NCBI GenBank assembly: GCA_902761145.1
Contig: CACWJA010000001.1
Location: 1 to 64,000, forward strand
DNA length: 64,000 nucleotides
DNA from: an uncultured bacterium
GTDB taxonomy: Bacteria; Patescibacteriota; Saccharimonadia; Saccharimonadales; Saccharimonadaceae
Direction: 5' to 3'
A model generated the notes under the pieces. That model made no database searches and was not told where the DNA came from. It saw nothing but the letters and a program-made list of their open reading frames with translations. This document shows positions 34,196 through 43,324 of this stretch, one piece after another. A program made the position numbers and the translations under genes. The first letter of the stretch is position 1; each line of letters begins with the position of its first letter.

Positions 34196-35541
34196 TTTAC
34201 ATACCTTATTAATGTTTCGCGCAAGTCTTTTGCTGGTATCACAAAAGAATCTTTTACCGTACGTGGCGCTATAGCATGCAAAAACCCAAGTTTCTTAGCT
34301 TCCGCTATTCGCTGATCTGCCCTAAAAGCCGACCGTATCTCGCCACCTAGCCCTACCTCCCCAAACACCACATATTCTTCGCCCAGCTTCCTTCCGGCCA
34401 CCGCAGAAGCTATCGCCATGCACACAGCAAGATCCGCCGCCGAATCATTCAATTTCATTCCACCTACTACATTTACAAATATATCTTTGTCGCCTAGTTT
34501 TAATTTAGTTCGTCGCTCCAATACTGCTATCAGCAAATTTAATCTATTCATATCAAACCCACTCGCCGTGCGTTTAGGATAGCCATAATTAGACTTTGTA
34601 GCGAGTGCCTGTATCTCCACTAATATCGGCCTATTCCCTTCCACCGTAGCCAGTATCACCGATCCGTCCGTATTTGTTCGTTCGGCCAGTAATGCCGCCG
34701 AAGGATTTTGTACTTCCTTTAGTCCAGATCCAAACATCTCAAATATCGCCACCTCATTAGTAGATCCAAATCTATTTTTTACCGCGCGCACTGTCTTAAA
34801 TCCTCCATACCTATCGCCCTCAAAATTAAGCACTACATCTACCAAATGTTCCAACACTTTTGGCCCTGCTAGTGTTCCGTCTTTTGTGACATGCCCAACT
34901 ATTATTACTGCCGTATCCGTAGTTTTAGCTGCTCGTATTATTAAGTTGCCACAATTTGTCACCTGAGACACAGTACCAGGCGCCGAAGATATTTCATCCA
35001 TCGCAAGCGTCTGAATAGAATCTACTATCACTAGATCAAACTCATCAGACTCTATAGTCTTAGCTATATCATTACCAGACGTACTAGCCGCAAAATTTAG
35101 CCTCTCGGATTTTGCACCAAGTCGCTCTGCTCTCAACTTCACCTGCCCAGCACTTTCTTCGCCAGACACATATAGTACATCGTATTTTTTTGCTATATTC
35201 GCACATATTTGCATTAGTAAAGTAGATTTTCCTATGCCAGGCTGCCCCGCCAACAACGACACCGACCCCATCAATATACCACCACCAAGCACAGTGTCTA
35301 GCTCACCAAACCCCGTCAAAAGCCGCGCTTTTGCGTCCGACGGCATTATAGCACTAAGCTTCACAAAGTCTAATTTTTTTCCAGAAGCTTGCCCCTTATT
35401 AAGCGCCGACTTTTTACTATTATTTGGTTCTACGACTTGCTCTACAAGCGAATTCCAACTGCCACAATTTGCACATTGTCCCATCCATTTAGTATAGCTC
35501 GCCCCACACTGCTGACACACATATTGGCTCTTAACTTTCAT
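34192..35541 (-). CDS. radA: DNA repair protein RadA
   Basis: 449 aa. Branch-migration ATPase in recombinational repair. N-terminal zinc finger CQQCGASYTKWMGQCANC, Walker A GQPGIGKST, the family motif KNRFGS, and a C-terminal Lon-protease-like domain (VFVNVVGGMKLNDSAADLAV). First gene of radA-ruvC, transcribed from a leaderless promoter. Confidence 0.96.
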   Translation of the reverse strand: MKVKSQYVCQQCGASYTKWMGQCANCGSWNSLVEQVVEPNNSKKSALNKGQASGKKLDFVKLSAIMPSDAKARLLTGFGELDTVLGGGILMGSVSLLAGQPGIGKSTLLMQICANIAKKYDVLYVSGEESAGQVKLRAERLGAKSERLNFAASTSGNDIAKTIESDEFDLVIVDSIQTLAMDEISSAPGTVSQVTNCGNLIIRAAKTTDTAVIIVGHVTKDGTLAGPKVLEHLVDVVLNFEGDRYGGFKTVRAVKNRFGSTNEVAIFEMFGSGLKEVQNPSAALLAERTNTDGSVILATVEGNRPILVEIQALATKSNYGYPKRTASGFDMNRLNLLIAVLERRTKLKLGDKDIFVNVVGGMKLNDSAADLAVCMAIASAVAGRKLGEEYVVFGEVGLGGEIRSAFRADQRIAEAKKLGFLHAIAPRTVKDSFVIPAKDLRETLIRYVK

Positions 35542-35548
35542 TAGTATT

Positions 35549-35554
35549 ATTATA
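35549..35554 (-). promoter_or_regulatory. Leaderless -10 box of radA
   Basis: Minus-strand TATAAT, 7 nt before the radA ATG. Confidence 0.6.
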
Positions 35555-35559
35555 TCACG

Positions 35560-38500
35560 CTAATACCGAGGCGGTAGCTCGTTCACATATGTAGGCATCA
35601 TTAGTCCACTATCCCCATTAACTTCATCTGCGCCACTTGTCTCCATCACTTCCCCCATCCATAAATACCATGATGGATCCATATTGATAATTTCCGCCGG
35701 GATCATAGAGTTCGCGCCCGTACCTGCGCCATAAGAACGATCAAATGATACACTACCACCAGCTATCACTGCACCATTTATACGTAACTGAACAGAACGT
35801 GCTGGACTGCCCAAATTATTCTTTTTTTCATCGCTTTCGGCAAATGGACAAGTCTCGATATTTTCCTTGGCTATTAGTATTGCATCTATCCTTTCTACAT
35901 TACAATTGATTATTATATTATTTGCATAAATAATTACTTTCGGGATAGATTCTAAGGTACTATAGCTACCATTGTATTCAATATTTCCATCTATTGTAAT
36001 AGTCCCGTTCTCGTTTTTATACATTTTGCTTTCACCTGAATTAGGATTCAGATTCGCATCAGGAGCACCTACCGTATTTACGTTTTCCTCTTCAATCTCA
36101 TCTACCTTCTCAGTCAACCTACTCACCAACGCTTCTATATTGACCATGCTCCCACCAGAATAGTTCAAATCACCTTTATTATCAGAATTAGGATTATCAA
36201 TAATTCCACCACCAGGATCTATACCCGGATTAACATTATTCCCTTTTCCTGTATACCCAGCTGTTTTACCATTTTTAAGGTATGAATAATTCGGACTCAA
36301 CTCTCCGCCATTATTGCCCGCAAACCCTAATGCAGCACCACTAAACAAATTACCCCTACCGCTATCAGAACCAATTTCCACCGACAACTCACCCCATGAG
36401 CCAAATCTACGCGGAGCTTTTACGCTGACCGGATCTGCCAACAGTATCTTATCGGCCAAAGGAACATTTGCATTCTCCTCCACGAATACATCGCCACCCC
36501 ATACCTGGAAACTAGGCTTCTTACTAACTGGTATTTCCATCGGCTTAGAATAAGCCCATTCATGATTTCCTTCAGGATCCGCCCAGCCAGTCTCACTGTC
36601 GCTACTCTCCGCCGGATATACAGCCGCCCTTGCGTATATCTTAGCCCCTGCCGGCAAATCTGACACAAGCATATATTGATCTTGCATTTCTACATCTACA
36701 CCAGCATGTAAATCTCCAGTTGTAGGCTCAGACCATCTGCAACTTCCTACATCCATGCCATCAGTACAAAATCCCACTTTCCACTTAGCACCTTTCACGA
36801 TAGTAGCATAAGGATCTCCGCCAACCAGTGTATTTGGCTTTTTGTCAGTGATAATAGTATAAGATACTTTACTATTTTCCCCAGCAAAGACCTGATTATC
36901 ACTACTCTCCATAACTGGGGTATTAACGAAATTATAAGGAATCCTTACTTCCATATTATTACTCCTCAAAGGATCTATGTTTACCTCACCGCTAAACTCG
37001 CCATTTCCCTCACCACGATCGTTATATACTACATCCACCCGTTTTGGTGTATTCCTACCACTATTATTGCAATTTGTCATAGCCTGCATGGCTATAGTCT
37101 CACCAACATCAGACATAGTCACAACTCGATCGTAATCACCAACCAGATCACTGCTATCACTAGAACTCTTATCACCGAAAACAGTCTTCGCACACGAAGC
37201 GCCATCCACCAACCCTCCATAGCCTACTTTTATAGAGAAAGCATTTTGCCAATCCGGCTCATTGTCTCTATTAAAATTTGCACCTATAGTACCATCAATC
37301 CCAAAAATAGTCTTTTCGTACCATGCTTGCACTTTTGGAATAAGAGTCCCCCGTACCATCACATGATCACCAGGCTTTGCATACACGGGACCATTGCTCC
37401 AATTCCCATAAAGGCTACCGCTTGTAGCATTTCTTATCTTGGCATCAATACTAGACTCCGTACCACCCACAGCTACCGCACATACCCTAGATGTAGTTTT
37501 CCCATTCGGATAATCAACTGGCGACTTTCCGTCCACTCTAAATTCCAGCCTCTCACATACTTTTTGCCCAGGATACATAGTAATAGTATCCCATTCATCC
37601 TTCCGAACTTTTAGCGCACTATCAATTGCTAACCCAGAAGTAGTCAAAACTCCAGTATTACTATTGGATGAACCTTCCCTATAAATAACATATTTTGCCT
37701 CACCTGATCCATCAGTTCTTTTCAAATAGTGACGGAACGTTACTTCGCATCCACTCACAGGATCACAATCCGGCAAAATCAGAGTATCACCAACAGTATA
37801 TTCTCTAACAGCCGATCCGCTTTCAGGCTTCCATCTATGAACCGCATCATAATCTACCACCCTACAACCATTTATCCCTAATCTACAATTATCCAATCCC
37901 GCATTTTTTTGCGTCATTGCTACAGATGTCCCAACAAAAAACCCTGGCACCCTAACACTCAATTTTATCGTAGAGATATCAGAATAGCAATATCCAGAAG
38001 AAGCCTCTAAACCGTAGAAACAACGGAAAAAATTAACACTTATATTATAATCACAAGCAGACTTATCAGCCCGCTTAGTACATGTTTTCCCTTCAATTGC
38101 CCTACTTACATCTAAAGAAATTTTCGCACTAGTGGATATTATATCATCGGCATTATCGTACGTCAAACTACCATTATTATTTCGCTCCCCTCTCATGACC
38201 AAAGAACGATTCAAATACCGACCATAGTCATTTTCTAATAGATTACTAATATCCAATGGTGTAAATTTATAATCATCCCCATCATAAACACTTGCATTAC
38301 TACAAGTCATTGTACCGCCCGCAGAGCGAGGTTTATCCGTAGATAACTTTGGATGTTCAGGACTAGTAGTAAATATTTTAATGCATGTAGCCGGTTGTTT
38401 ATCATTTTCATCACCGTCATTATCTATCACAACTCCATGCATGTAAACGTTAATTACATTATTCGTTCCATTATAGTCCACCGTGGCGTCAATACTACTA

Positions 38501-38691
38501 GTATCACTGGAGCTACTAATCCACATTGCACCATCAGCCCCAGTACCATTACAGGCAGTATACAGGGATGGATTAACATTCATAGTTACGTCTTTACATT
38601 TCACAGCATTAACCTCAGTCGCACAAAAACAAACATTTATTGCCGCACAAAACGCCACCACCATCGCAATTGCTTTTAATTTATATGTCAT
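35560..38691 (-). CDS. Large secreted protein of unknown function
   Basis: 1043 aa. A signal peptide (AIAMVVAFCAAINVCFCATEVNA) is followed by a long beta-rich, cysteine-containing chain. A proline/glycine/asparagine linker comes near residues 790-830. A C-terminal region with IIYANNIIINCNVERIDAILIAKENIETC resembles a parallel beta structure. The chain ends NELPPRY. No membrane anchor is seen at the C-terminus. GAGGA precedes the ATG, which overlaps the upstream stop as ATGA. It could be a matrix or pilus-associated protein. Confidence 0.65.
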   Translation of the reverse strand: MTYKLKAIAMVVAFCAAINVCFCATEVNAVKCKDVTMNVNPSLYTACNGTGADGAMWISSSSDTSSIDATVDYNGTNNVINVYMHGVVIDNDGDENDKQPATCIKIFTTSPEHPKLSTDKPRSAGGTMTCSNASVYDGDDYKFTPLDISNLLENDYGRYLNRSLVMRGERNNNGSLTYDNADDIISTSAKISLDVSRAIEGKTCTKRADKSACDYNISVNFFRCFYGLEASSGYCYSDISTIKLSVRVPGFFVGTSVAMTQKNAGLDNCRLGINGCRVVDYDAVHRWKPESGSAVREYTVGDTLILPDCDPVSGCEVTFRHYLKRTDGSGEAKYVIYREGSSNSNTGVLTTSGLAIDSALKVRKDEWDTITMYPGQKVCERLEFRVDGKSPVDYPNGKTTSRVCAVAVGGTESSIDAKIRNATSGSLYGNWSNGPVYAKPGDHVMVRGTLIPKVQAWYEKTIFGIDGTIGANFNRDNEPDWQNAFSIKVGYGGLVDGASCAKTVFGDKSSSDSSDLVGDYDRVVTMSDVGETIAMQAMTNCNNSGRNTPKRVDVVYNDRGEGNGEFSGEVNIDPLRSNNMEVRIPYNFVNTPVMESSDNQVFAGENSKVSYTIITDKKPNTLVGGDPYATIVKGAKWKVGFCTDGMDVGSCRWSEPTTGDLHAGVDVEMQDQYMLVSDLPAGAKIYARAAVYPAESSDSETGWADPEGNHEWAYSKPMEIPVSKKPSFQVWGGDVFVEENANVPLADKILLADPVSVKAPRRFGSWGELSVEIGSDSGRGNLFSGAALGFAGNNGGELSPNYSYLKNGKTAGYTGKGNNVNPGIDPGGGIIDNPNSDNKGDLNYSGGSMVNIEALVSRLTEKVDEIEEENVNTVGAPDANLNPNSGESKMYKNENGTITIDGNIEYNGSYSTLESIPKVIIYANNIIINCNVERIDAILIAKENIETCPFAESDEKKNNLGSPARSVQLRINGAVIAGGSVSFDRSYGAGTGANSMIPAEIINMDPSWYLWMGEVMETSGADEVNGDSGLMMPTYVNELPPRY

Positions 38692-39191
38692 ATGCTATCC
38701 TCACTAGAAGGCAAAATTAGACCACGTGCCTTCGCCAATTCCAGATAACCATCCGCAACAACAGGATCTTCCCCGTATATGCGCTCATAATAATATATTA
38801 AATAAGCCGTTTGTCCAGTAGGATAATGCTCCTCTGCATTGTATACATCAGACAATATCTGAGCACCATACGTATTAGTATCATTCTGTACATCAAAATT
38901 AAATAATACTCCTGCACGTGACGCATATATTATAGACTTCGTTTCAGCATCACTAGTAGCCTCAATTTCTTCATTTGTAGCCGCTATGAATCTTTCCATA
39001 TCACCATCAACTATATAATCCCCCCAATTATCAAACAACGTCTCCTGGCTCGCCATACCGTCATCACCAGTATTTACAGAACGGTTCATATTCATTATCA
39101 CAGCCACCACCAACCCGCTTATTATAAAAAACATGCACCCAAGAAAAACGAATATCGCTCTATTACCTCTTTTCTTCTTGGCATCCTCCAT
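38688..39191 (-). CDS. Small membrane-anchored protein upstream of the large secreted protein
   Basis: 167 aa with one membrane helix (about 11-33) and an extracytoplasmic, helix-rich domain that may be TPR-like (SDVYNAEEHYPTGQTAYLIYYYERIYGEDPVVADGYLELAKA). Coupled by ATGA to the 1043-aa gene, so probably an assembly partner. Its promoter is leaderless. Confidence 0.6.
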   Translation of the reverse strand: MEDAKKKRGNRAIFVFLGCMFFIISGLVVAVIMNMNRSVNTGDDGMASQETLFDNWGDYIVDGDMERFIAATNEEIEATSDAETKSIIYASRAGVLFNFDVQNDTNTYGAQILSDVYNAEEHYPTGQTAYLIYYYERIYGEDPVVADGYLELAKARGLILPSSEDSI

Positions 39192-39197
39192 ACTACT

Positions 39198-39203
39198 ATT
39201 TTA
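39198..39203 (-). promoter_or_regulatory. Leaderless -10 box of the 167-aa gene
   Basis: Minus-strand TG-G-TAAAAT, 6 nt before the ATG at 39191. Confidence 0.45.
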
Positions 39204-39241
39204 CCACAAACGTCTTCAAAATACCACCAAAAAAGCACAGG

Positions 39242-40465
39242 CTAATCGCTAGCGAAATGCTCTCTCCACCAACCATCTGCTGGTCCCGCTGTCATCAGTA
39301 TTACCAAATACCCAGTACCCACATGTTGTTTTACTTTTTCTACAAGATTATCACCCAAGTTTACAACCTCTACCAACTCCTTATTGTTCAGTCCAGTAAT
39401 CAATTCTTCTGGTGTCAAAATAGGCAAATTAGGGTCTTCACGCGTCAAATACGTAGGTAACCAAAAAATTTTATCTACTCCTTCAAATACATTGCGATAA
39501 CCTTCTCGTACTTCATACTGACGCGTATTTTGGTGCGGCTGATATACCACTACTACACCTTTTTTATTGCGCTTTTTTGCCTCGTCTTTTGCCACGTCAA
39601 TCGTCGCTGCTATTTCTTCTGGATGGTGAGCATAGTCGGTATACACCCCGTCAGCAATACGTTCAAATCTTCTCCCCACTCCAGGAAATTCATTTAATAT
39701 TTCAATAACCTTTCCTCTTTGCAATTCTGGATTCATCTTTAGTATCGCCTCAGCAGCTAACGCCGCATCGCCCCTTCGTACTTCTCCAGCCAATTTAAAA
39801 TCATCTTTATCAAAACTACTAGACTCTATTACTGTCTCGCTCTGTTTCTCGAACTGCTCAAACGCCTCCACGTATTTGCTCTTTGTGGGGTAAATATCCG
39901 GATGATCATAGCTTACCGTCGTCACCACGGCAATCCACGGATAATACTTCAAAAAATTCCGATCATATTCGTCTGCCTCGTATACAAAAAACTTGTCTTC
40001 AGAATGATACGCTCCACTCGGCGCAAACCCCAACGTAGTACCTACTATATAAGCAACTGGCAACCTCAGTTTCAGCGCCACCCAGATTATCATCGCCGTA
40101 GTAGTAGTTTTGCCATGCGTGCCTGCCACAGCCACCATCTTCAGTCCTAATTCATCCACCAAATATGCCGTAAAATCATCCCGCTTTGTGCACTTTATCC
40201 CAGCATCTTTTGCTAAAATTAATTCGTCATGACCTTCTGGTAAAGCCGAAGTATATACAAACCAGTCAACTCCTTGCTCTAGTTTCTTCTTCAAGAATTT
40301 CCCATCCTGCACGCCAATTTCCATATCTATCCCAGCATTCTTCAATTCGCCATACACAGCGCCTTCACTCAAATCTGACCCACTCACATTCATTCCTGCC
40401 TGCTTAGCCATCAAAGCCAAAGGGCCCATACCAGTACCAGATATCCCAGATATATATACATTCAT
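39242..40465 (-). CDS. murC: UDP-N-acetylmuramate-L-alanine ligase
   Basis: 407 aa from ATG 40465; a TTG five codons earlier lies inside the promoter. Adds L-Ala to UDP-MurNAc in peptidoglycan synthesis. N-terminal Rossmann GISGTGMGPLA, ATP loop VAGTHGKTTTTAM, YEADEYDRNF, and the C-terminal DYAHHPEEI ligase motif. Somewhat shorter than usual (about 450), and the related Mpl ligase is a less likely reading. With murB and murA in this window it supports self-made cell wall. Confidence 0.92.
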   Translation of the reverse strand: MNVYISGISGTGMGPLALMAKQAGMNVSGSDLSEGAVYGELKNAGIDMEIGVQDGKFLKKKLEQGVDWFVYTSALPEGHDELILAKDAGIKCTKRDDFTAYLVDELGLKMVAVAGTHGKTTTTAMIIWVALKLRLPVAYIVGTTLGFAPSGAYHSEDKFFVYEADEYDRNFLKYYPWIAVVTTVSYDHPDIYPTKSKYVEAFEQFEKQSETVIESSSFDKDDFKLAGEVRRGDAALAAEAILKMNPELQRGKVIEILNEFPGVGRRFERIADGVYTDYAHHPEEIAATIDVAKDEAKKRNKKGVVVVYQPHQNTRQYEVREGYRNVFEGVDKIFWLPTYLTREDPNLPILTPEELITGLNNKELVEVVNLGDNLVEKVKQHVGTGYLVILMTAGPADGWWREHFASD

Positions 40466-40479
40466 GTTATAATTATACA
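40466..40479. promoter_or_regulatory. Shared bidirectional leaderless promoter of murC and tsaE
   Basis: The whole 14-bp gap holds two overlapping -10 boxes. The plus-strand TATAAT (40468-40473) is 6 nt before tsaE, and the minus-strand TATAAT (40472-40477) is 6 nt before murC. They share two base pairs in a near-palindrome. Confidence 0.7.
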
Positions 40480-40896
40480 ATGATTATCAAATCAGAACAA
40501 GAAATGATAGACTTTGGTACAGATTTTGCCAAAAAACTAATTCACCCCCAATCTTCTGCCACAATTATAGAGTTGATAGGCGACGTAGGCTCCGGCAAAA
40601 CTACTTTTACTCGCGGCCTTGCTATAGGCCTTGGTGTTACCGACCCAGTTACAAGTCCCAGCTTTACTATCTCAAAATCTTATGCTCTCCATACTGGTGG
40701 AAACCTAATTCATTATGATTTTTACCGTCTTCCAGATCCCGGCCTCATGTCCGACGACCTATATGAAAATCTCCAAAACCCCAAAAACATCATTGTTCTC
40801 GAATGGAGCAAATCTGTAACCGATATTTTACCAGGCGATCATATTACAATTACCATTACGTATACTCAAGATAACTTTCGCGAGGTTACTGCATGA
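40480..40896 (+). CDS. tsaE: tRNA threonylcarbamoyladenosine biosynthesis ATPase TsaE
   Basis: 138 aa. ATPase partner of the t6A37 tRNA-modification complex. Walker A GDVGSGKTTF, PVTSPSFTI, and HYDFYRL with the conserved Asp/Tyr. It overlaps the following TsaB-like gene as ATGA. Leaderless start. Confidence 0.93.
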   Translation: MIIKSEQEMIDFGTDFAKKLIHPQSSATIIELIGDVGSGKTTFTRGLAIGLGVTDPVTSPSFTISKSYALHTGGNLIHYDFYRLPDPGLMSDDLYENLQNPKNIIVLEWSKSVTDILPGDHITITITYTQDNFREVTA

Positions 40897-41225
40897 AACT
40901 CTATCTCGACACCAGCACTCCAGAAACAATCCTCAGACTAGACGATAAAGAATACCGGTACGCATTCGCAAATGACCTCGCCGAAAAACTCTTATCATTC
41001 GTCCAAGACAAGCTAGCAAAAAACAATAAATCATTTCGCGATATCACAGAAATTACATTTATGTCTGGACCCGGTTCTTTTACCGGACTTCGCATAGGCG
41101 CATCTATAGTCAACGCTCTCGCCAGCGAGCTAAACGTACCACTATACGACCATCATAACCAGCGCCAACCAATAATAATCCCAGACTACGGTCGCCCCGC
41201 CAACATTTCAACTCCCCGCAAATAA
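40893..41225 (+). CDS. tsaB: Half-length TsaB-like protein
   Basis: 110 aa against about 220 for TsaB. The N-terminal lobe is present, with MKLYLDTSTPE and the signature FMSGPGSFTGLRIGASIVNALA. The second ASKHA lobe is missing, and the last 20 residues (NQRQPIIIPDYGRP) look unrelated. TsaB is a non-catalytic scaffold that dimerises with TsaD through this N-terminal lobe, so a short form may still work. A frame lesion is possible, but no downstream remnant is visible before the convergent gene 9 bp away. Confidence 0.8.
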   Translation: MKLYLDTSTPETILRLDDKEYRYAFANDLAEKLLSFVQDKLAKNNKSFRDITEITFMSGPGSFTGLRIGASIVNALASELNVPLYDHHNQRQPIIIPDYGRPANISTPRK

Positions 41226-41234
41226 TTTTCATTA

Positions 41235-42350
41235 CTAATTCTTGCGGCGCAAAAGATACCTCGCCGCATACATCATCACGATAGACATAATCACAATCGA
41301 AACGCCTTCTAGTAACGTCAGTACTATCAATCCTCTAGTAGTATCTGGCCGAAATACAGCGCTTTCTCCTAATGGAGGCACATAAGTTAGATCGCTAGGA
41401 TCATAGGCTATCTGCACGCCTTCATCCGCCCCTGCCAGTTCTGTGCTTATCATATTCAGGCTCATTCCAACAAGCTTCAAACTTAACTCCGACCCTCGAG
41501 AATCCCTATCAGCATGAAATACACGTATTATCGCTCCCTCACCCACCGGCACATTTATACCAGAATATGCCAAACTCTCACCATCCACGCCAGTATATAC
41601 CTCACCATTTTCGTGAATTGCAATTCTCCCTACAGTTGCATCATGTACCCCACCCATATCTACAGCTAACTTATTATCTACATAAACAAACGTATCATCA
41701 TCCGCCTCAATAATAAATTCTTCAGCCCCACTCGCCAACACCGTAAAAGGCACCGCAAAGTTCATAGTAAATAAGTGGTTGTGTCCATCTTTATTTACGA
41801 TATCCCCATCACTAAAATCCACATCATCCAAAGGATAAAAATTCCTCTCGTCAAATAAAAAAACAGTTTGATTACCATCAAACCGCAATTCCAACATTCC
41901 CGCATACCCCGTGCTCTTACCATCTACGCCGTCAAGCCATCGCGTCATATCAATACCTCTATTCGGCAACAAACGTCCCGCAACAGCTGTAGGCAAATAC
42001 TGGTCATTTAGCTCATAACTAGCCAGCCCTTGTTCTATGCGACCACTATTATATCCGCATTCACTCCATTCAAATTGTCGCTTCTCCAACGCATCCTTTG
42101 CACTCATATCATATAAATTTACACACTCATCCATCCGTTGGTCATAATACATTACAGGTAACTGAACCAGACCATCATTTCCCACCTTAGTATTAGCCAA
42201 TATAGCGTCCGGAGTTTTAGATATTGCATTTTCCGTTATTCTGTGCACCGTGTTCGCCAAGCTTATGGTAGTTGCAAACACACCGAAAATCATTACGCCC
42301 AACACCACGGCACTCCATATCCACATTTTTTTATGTTGTGTCTGCTTCAT
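41235..42350 (-). CDS. Fibro-slime/PA14-like surface protein with two membrane anchors
   Basis: 371 aa. An N-terminal helix (about 9-31) and a C-terminal helix (about 344-366, then RRKN) flank an outside domain. That domain contains FTMNFAVPFTVLASGAEEFIIEADDDTFVYVDNKLAVDMGGVH, the core of fibro-slime/PA14-type beta-barrels that often bind carbohydrate; the DDD run could bind calcium. TATACT stands 8 nt before the ATG with no ribosome site. Last of a four-gene surface group starting at 45100. Confidence 0.72.
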   Translation of the reverse strand: MKQTQHKKMWIWSAVVLGVMIFGVFATTISLANTVHRITENAISKTPDAILANTKVGNDGLVQLPVMYYDQRMDECVNLYDMSAKDALEKRQFEWSECGYNSGRIEQGLASYELNDQYLPTAVAGRLLPNRGIDMTRWLDGVDGKSTGYAGMLELRFDGNQTVFLFDERNFYPLDDVDFSDGDIVNKDGHNHLFTMNFAVPFTVLASGAEEFIIEADDDTFVYVDNKLAVDMGGVHDATVGRIAIHENGEVYTGVDGESLAYSGINVPVGEGAIIRVFHADRDSRGSELSLKLVGMSLNMISTELAGADEGVQIAYDPSDLTYVPPLGESAVFRPDTTRGLIVLTLLEGVSIVIMSIVMMYAARYLLRRKN

Positions 42351-42391
42351 TTGTTTATAGTATAAGCCTTTTCATATAAATTATCAAGCCA

Positions 42392-42784
42392 CTACATTGA
42401 ATTTCCGTCACCTTCGTCAGACGAAGGAATCCCTAATCTTTCATCAGATAGCAAATTCTCATCAAATGGCTTTTCGTAAGTATCTAGAGCTCGCACGTCC
42501 ACCTGTATTTTTTCCAAATACTCATCTATTACATCCATTGTTATTTTTCCGCTTTTTTCAAAAACATATTCTTCTTCTTGTTTATCGTTTTCTTCTTCTA
42601 TTTCCTTCTCGTCTGGCAAATACCCTGGTCTTGACCTGTCCAAATATATATCACCGGAATTATGATATATTGCCAAACTCACTCCCGTAGTAGCCGCTGA
42701 TATCACGATCGACGCCAGCCCAAGCAATACCAAATTTTTTCCTCCACTAGTGAATATCCTCTTCTTGACCTTCTTGTGCTTCAT
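42392..42784 (-). CDS. Small membrane-anchored acidic protein
   Basis: 130 aa with a basic N-terminus, one membrane helix (about 17-39) and a very acidic outer part (DEKEIEEENDKQEEEYVF). No family recognised. Overlaps the preceding gene as ATGA. Confidence 0.55.
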   Translation of the reverse strand: MKHKKVKKRIFTSGGKNLVLLGLASIVISAATTGVSLAIYHNSGDIYLDRSRPGYLPDEKEIEEENDKQEEEYVFEKSGKITMDVIDEYLEKIQVDVRALDTYEKPFDENLLSDERLGIPSSDEGDGNSM

Positions 42785-43293
42785 AATCTACCTTTTAAAT
42801 TATTCACTAACTTTACATGTTCAGATATTAAGTTACGCATTTTCAATACGTCTTGAGACATAATCTTACGCTTTTGCTGTACCAACTGTAATTTATCGTA
42901 AAATTCACCTGGTTCCTCTTTACAACCCATATTTACCAGCTCCTCCAATGCCTGCTGATAAGATACAAAATCATTCACAAATAAAGTTCGTGCTTCTACA
43001 TATTTATTCTGATTTTCTACCAAACCGGCGCTCGAAAGATTATTCTCCACTAGTCGCACATTTAATGGCGTGATAAACTTCGTCAAAATAGCCTCATAAT
43101 ACCCTCCTAAATACACACGCACTCTTGAGTCTTCTTTCTGGACTTTTCTTAAATCCTCCTTTATCGCGTCACAATGCGTTATAACCGCCGTGCTTTGTTC
43201 GCCAGTCAACTCTACCGCACTAACCAAATCCACCCCTAAAAATTGCAAAACCACAGCAAAGACAACACAAATGGTTAAGCCACTTCTCTTCAT
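42781..43293 (-). CDS. Secreted helical protein
   Basis: 170 aa from ATG 43293. Signal peptide with ICVVFAVVLQFLGVDLVSAVE, then an all-alpha chain with two Cys (HCDAIKEDLRK, NMGCKEEPGEF). No family recognised. The frame is open for 13 more codons upstream, but these cover a promoter and have no ribosome site. Confidence 0.6.
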   Translation of the reverse strand: MKRSGLTICVVFAVVLQFLGVDLVSAVELTGEQSTAVITHCDAIKEDLRKVQKEDSRVRVYLGGYYEAILTKFITPLNVRLVENNLSSAGLVENQNKYVEARTLFVNDFVSYQQALEELVNMGCKEEPGEFYDKLQLVQQKRKIMSQDVLKMRNLISEHVKLVNNLKGRL

Positions 43294-43299
43294 TCTTCC

Positions 43300-43305
43300 A
43301 TTATA
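43300..43305 (-). promoter_or_regulatory. Leaderless -10 box of the secreted helical protein
   Basis: Minus-strand TATAAT, 6 nt before the ATG at 43293. The spacer GGAAGA could also act as a weak ribosome site. Confidence 0.5.
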
Positions 43306-43324
43306 GCACATCTTCTCGTCCGCA

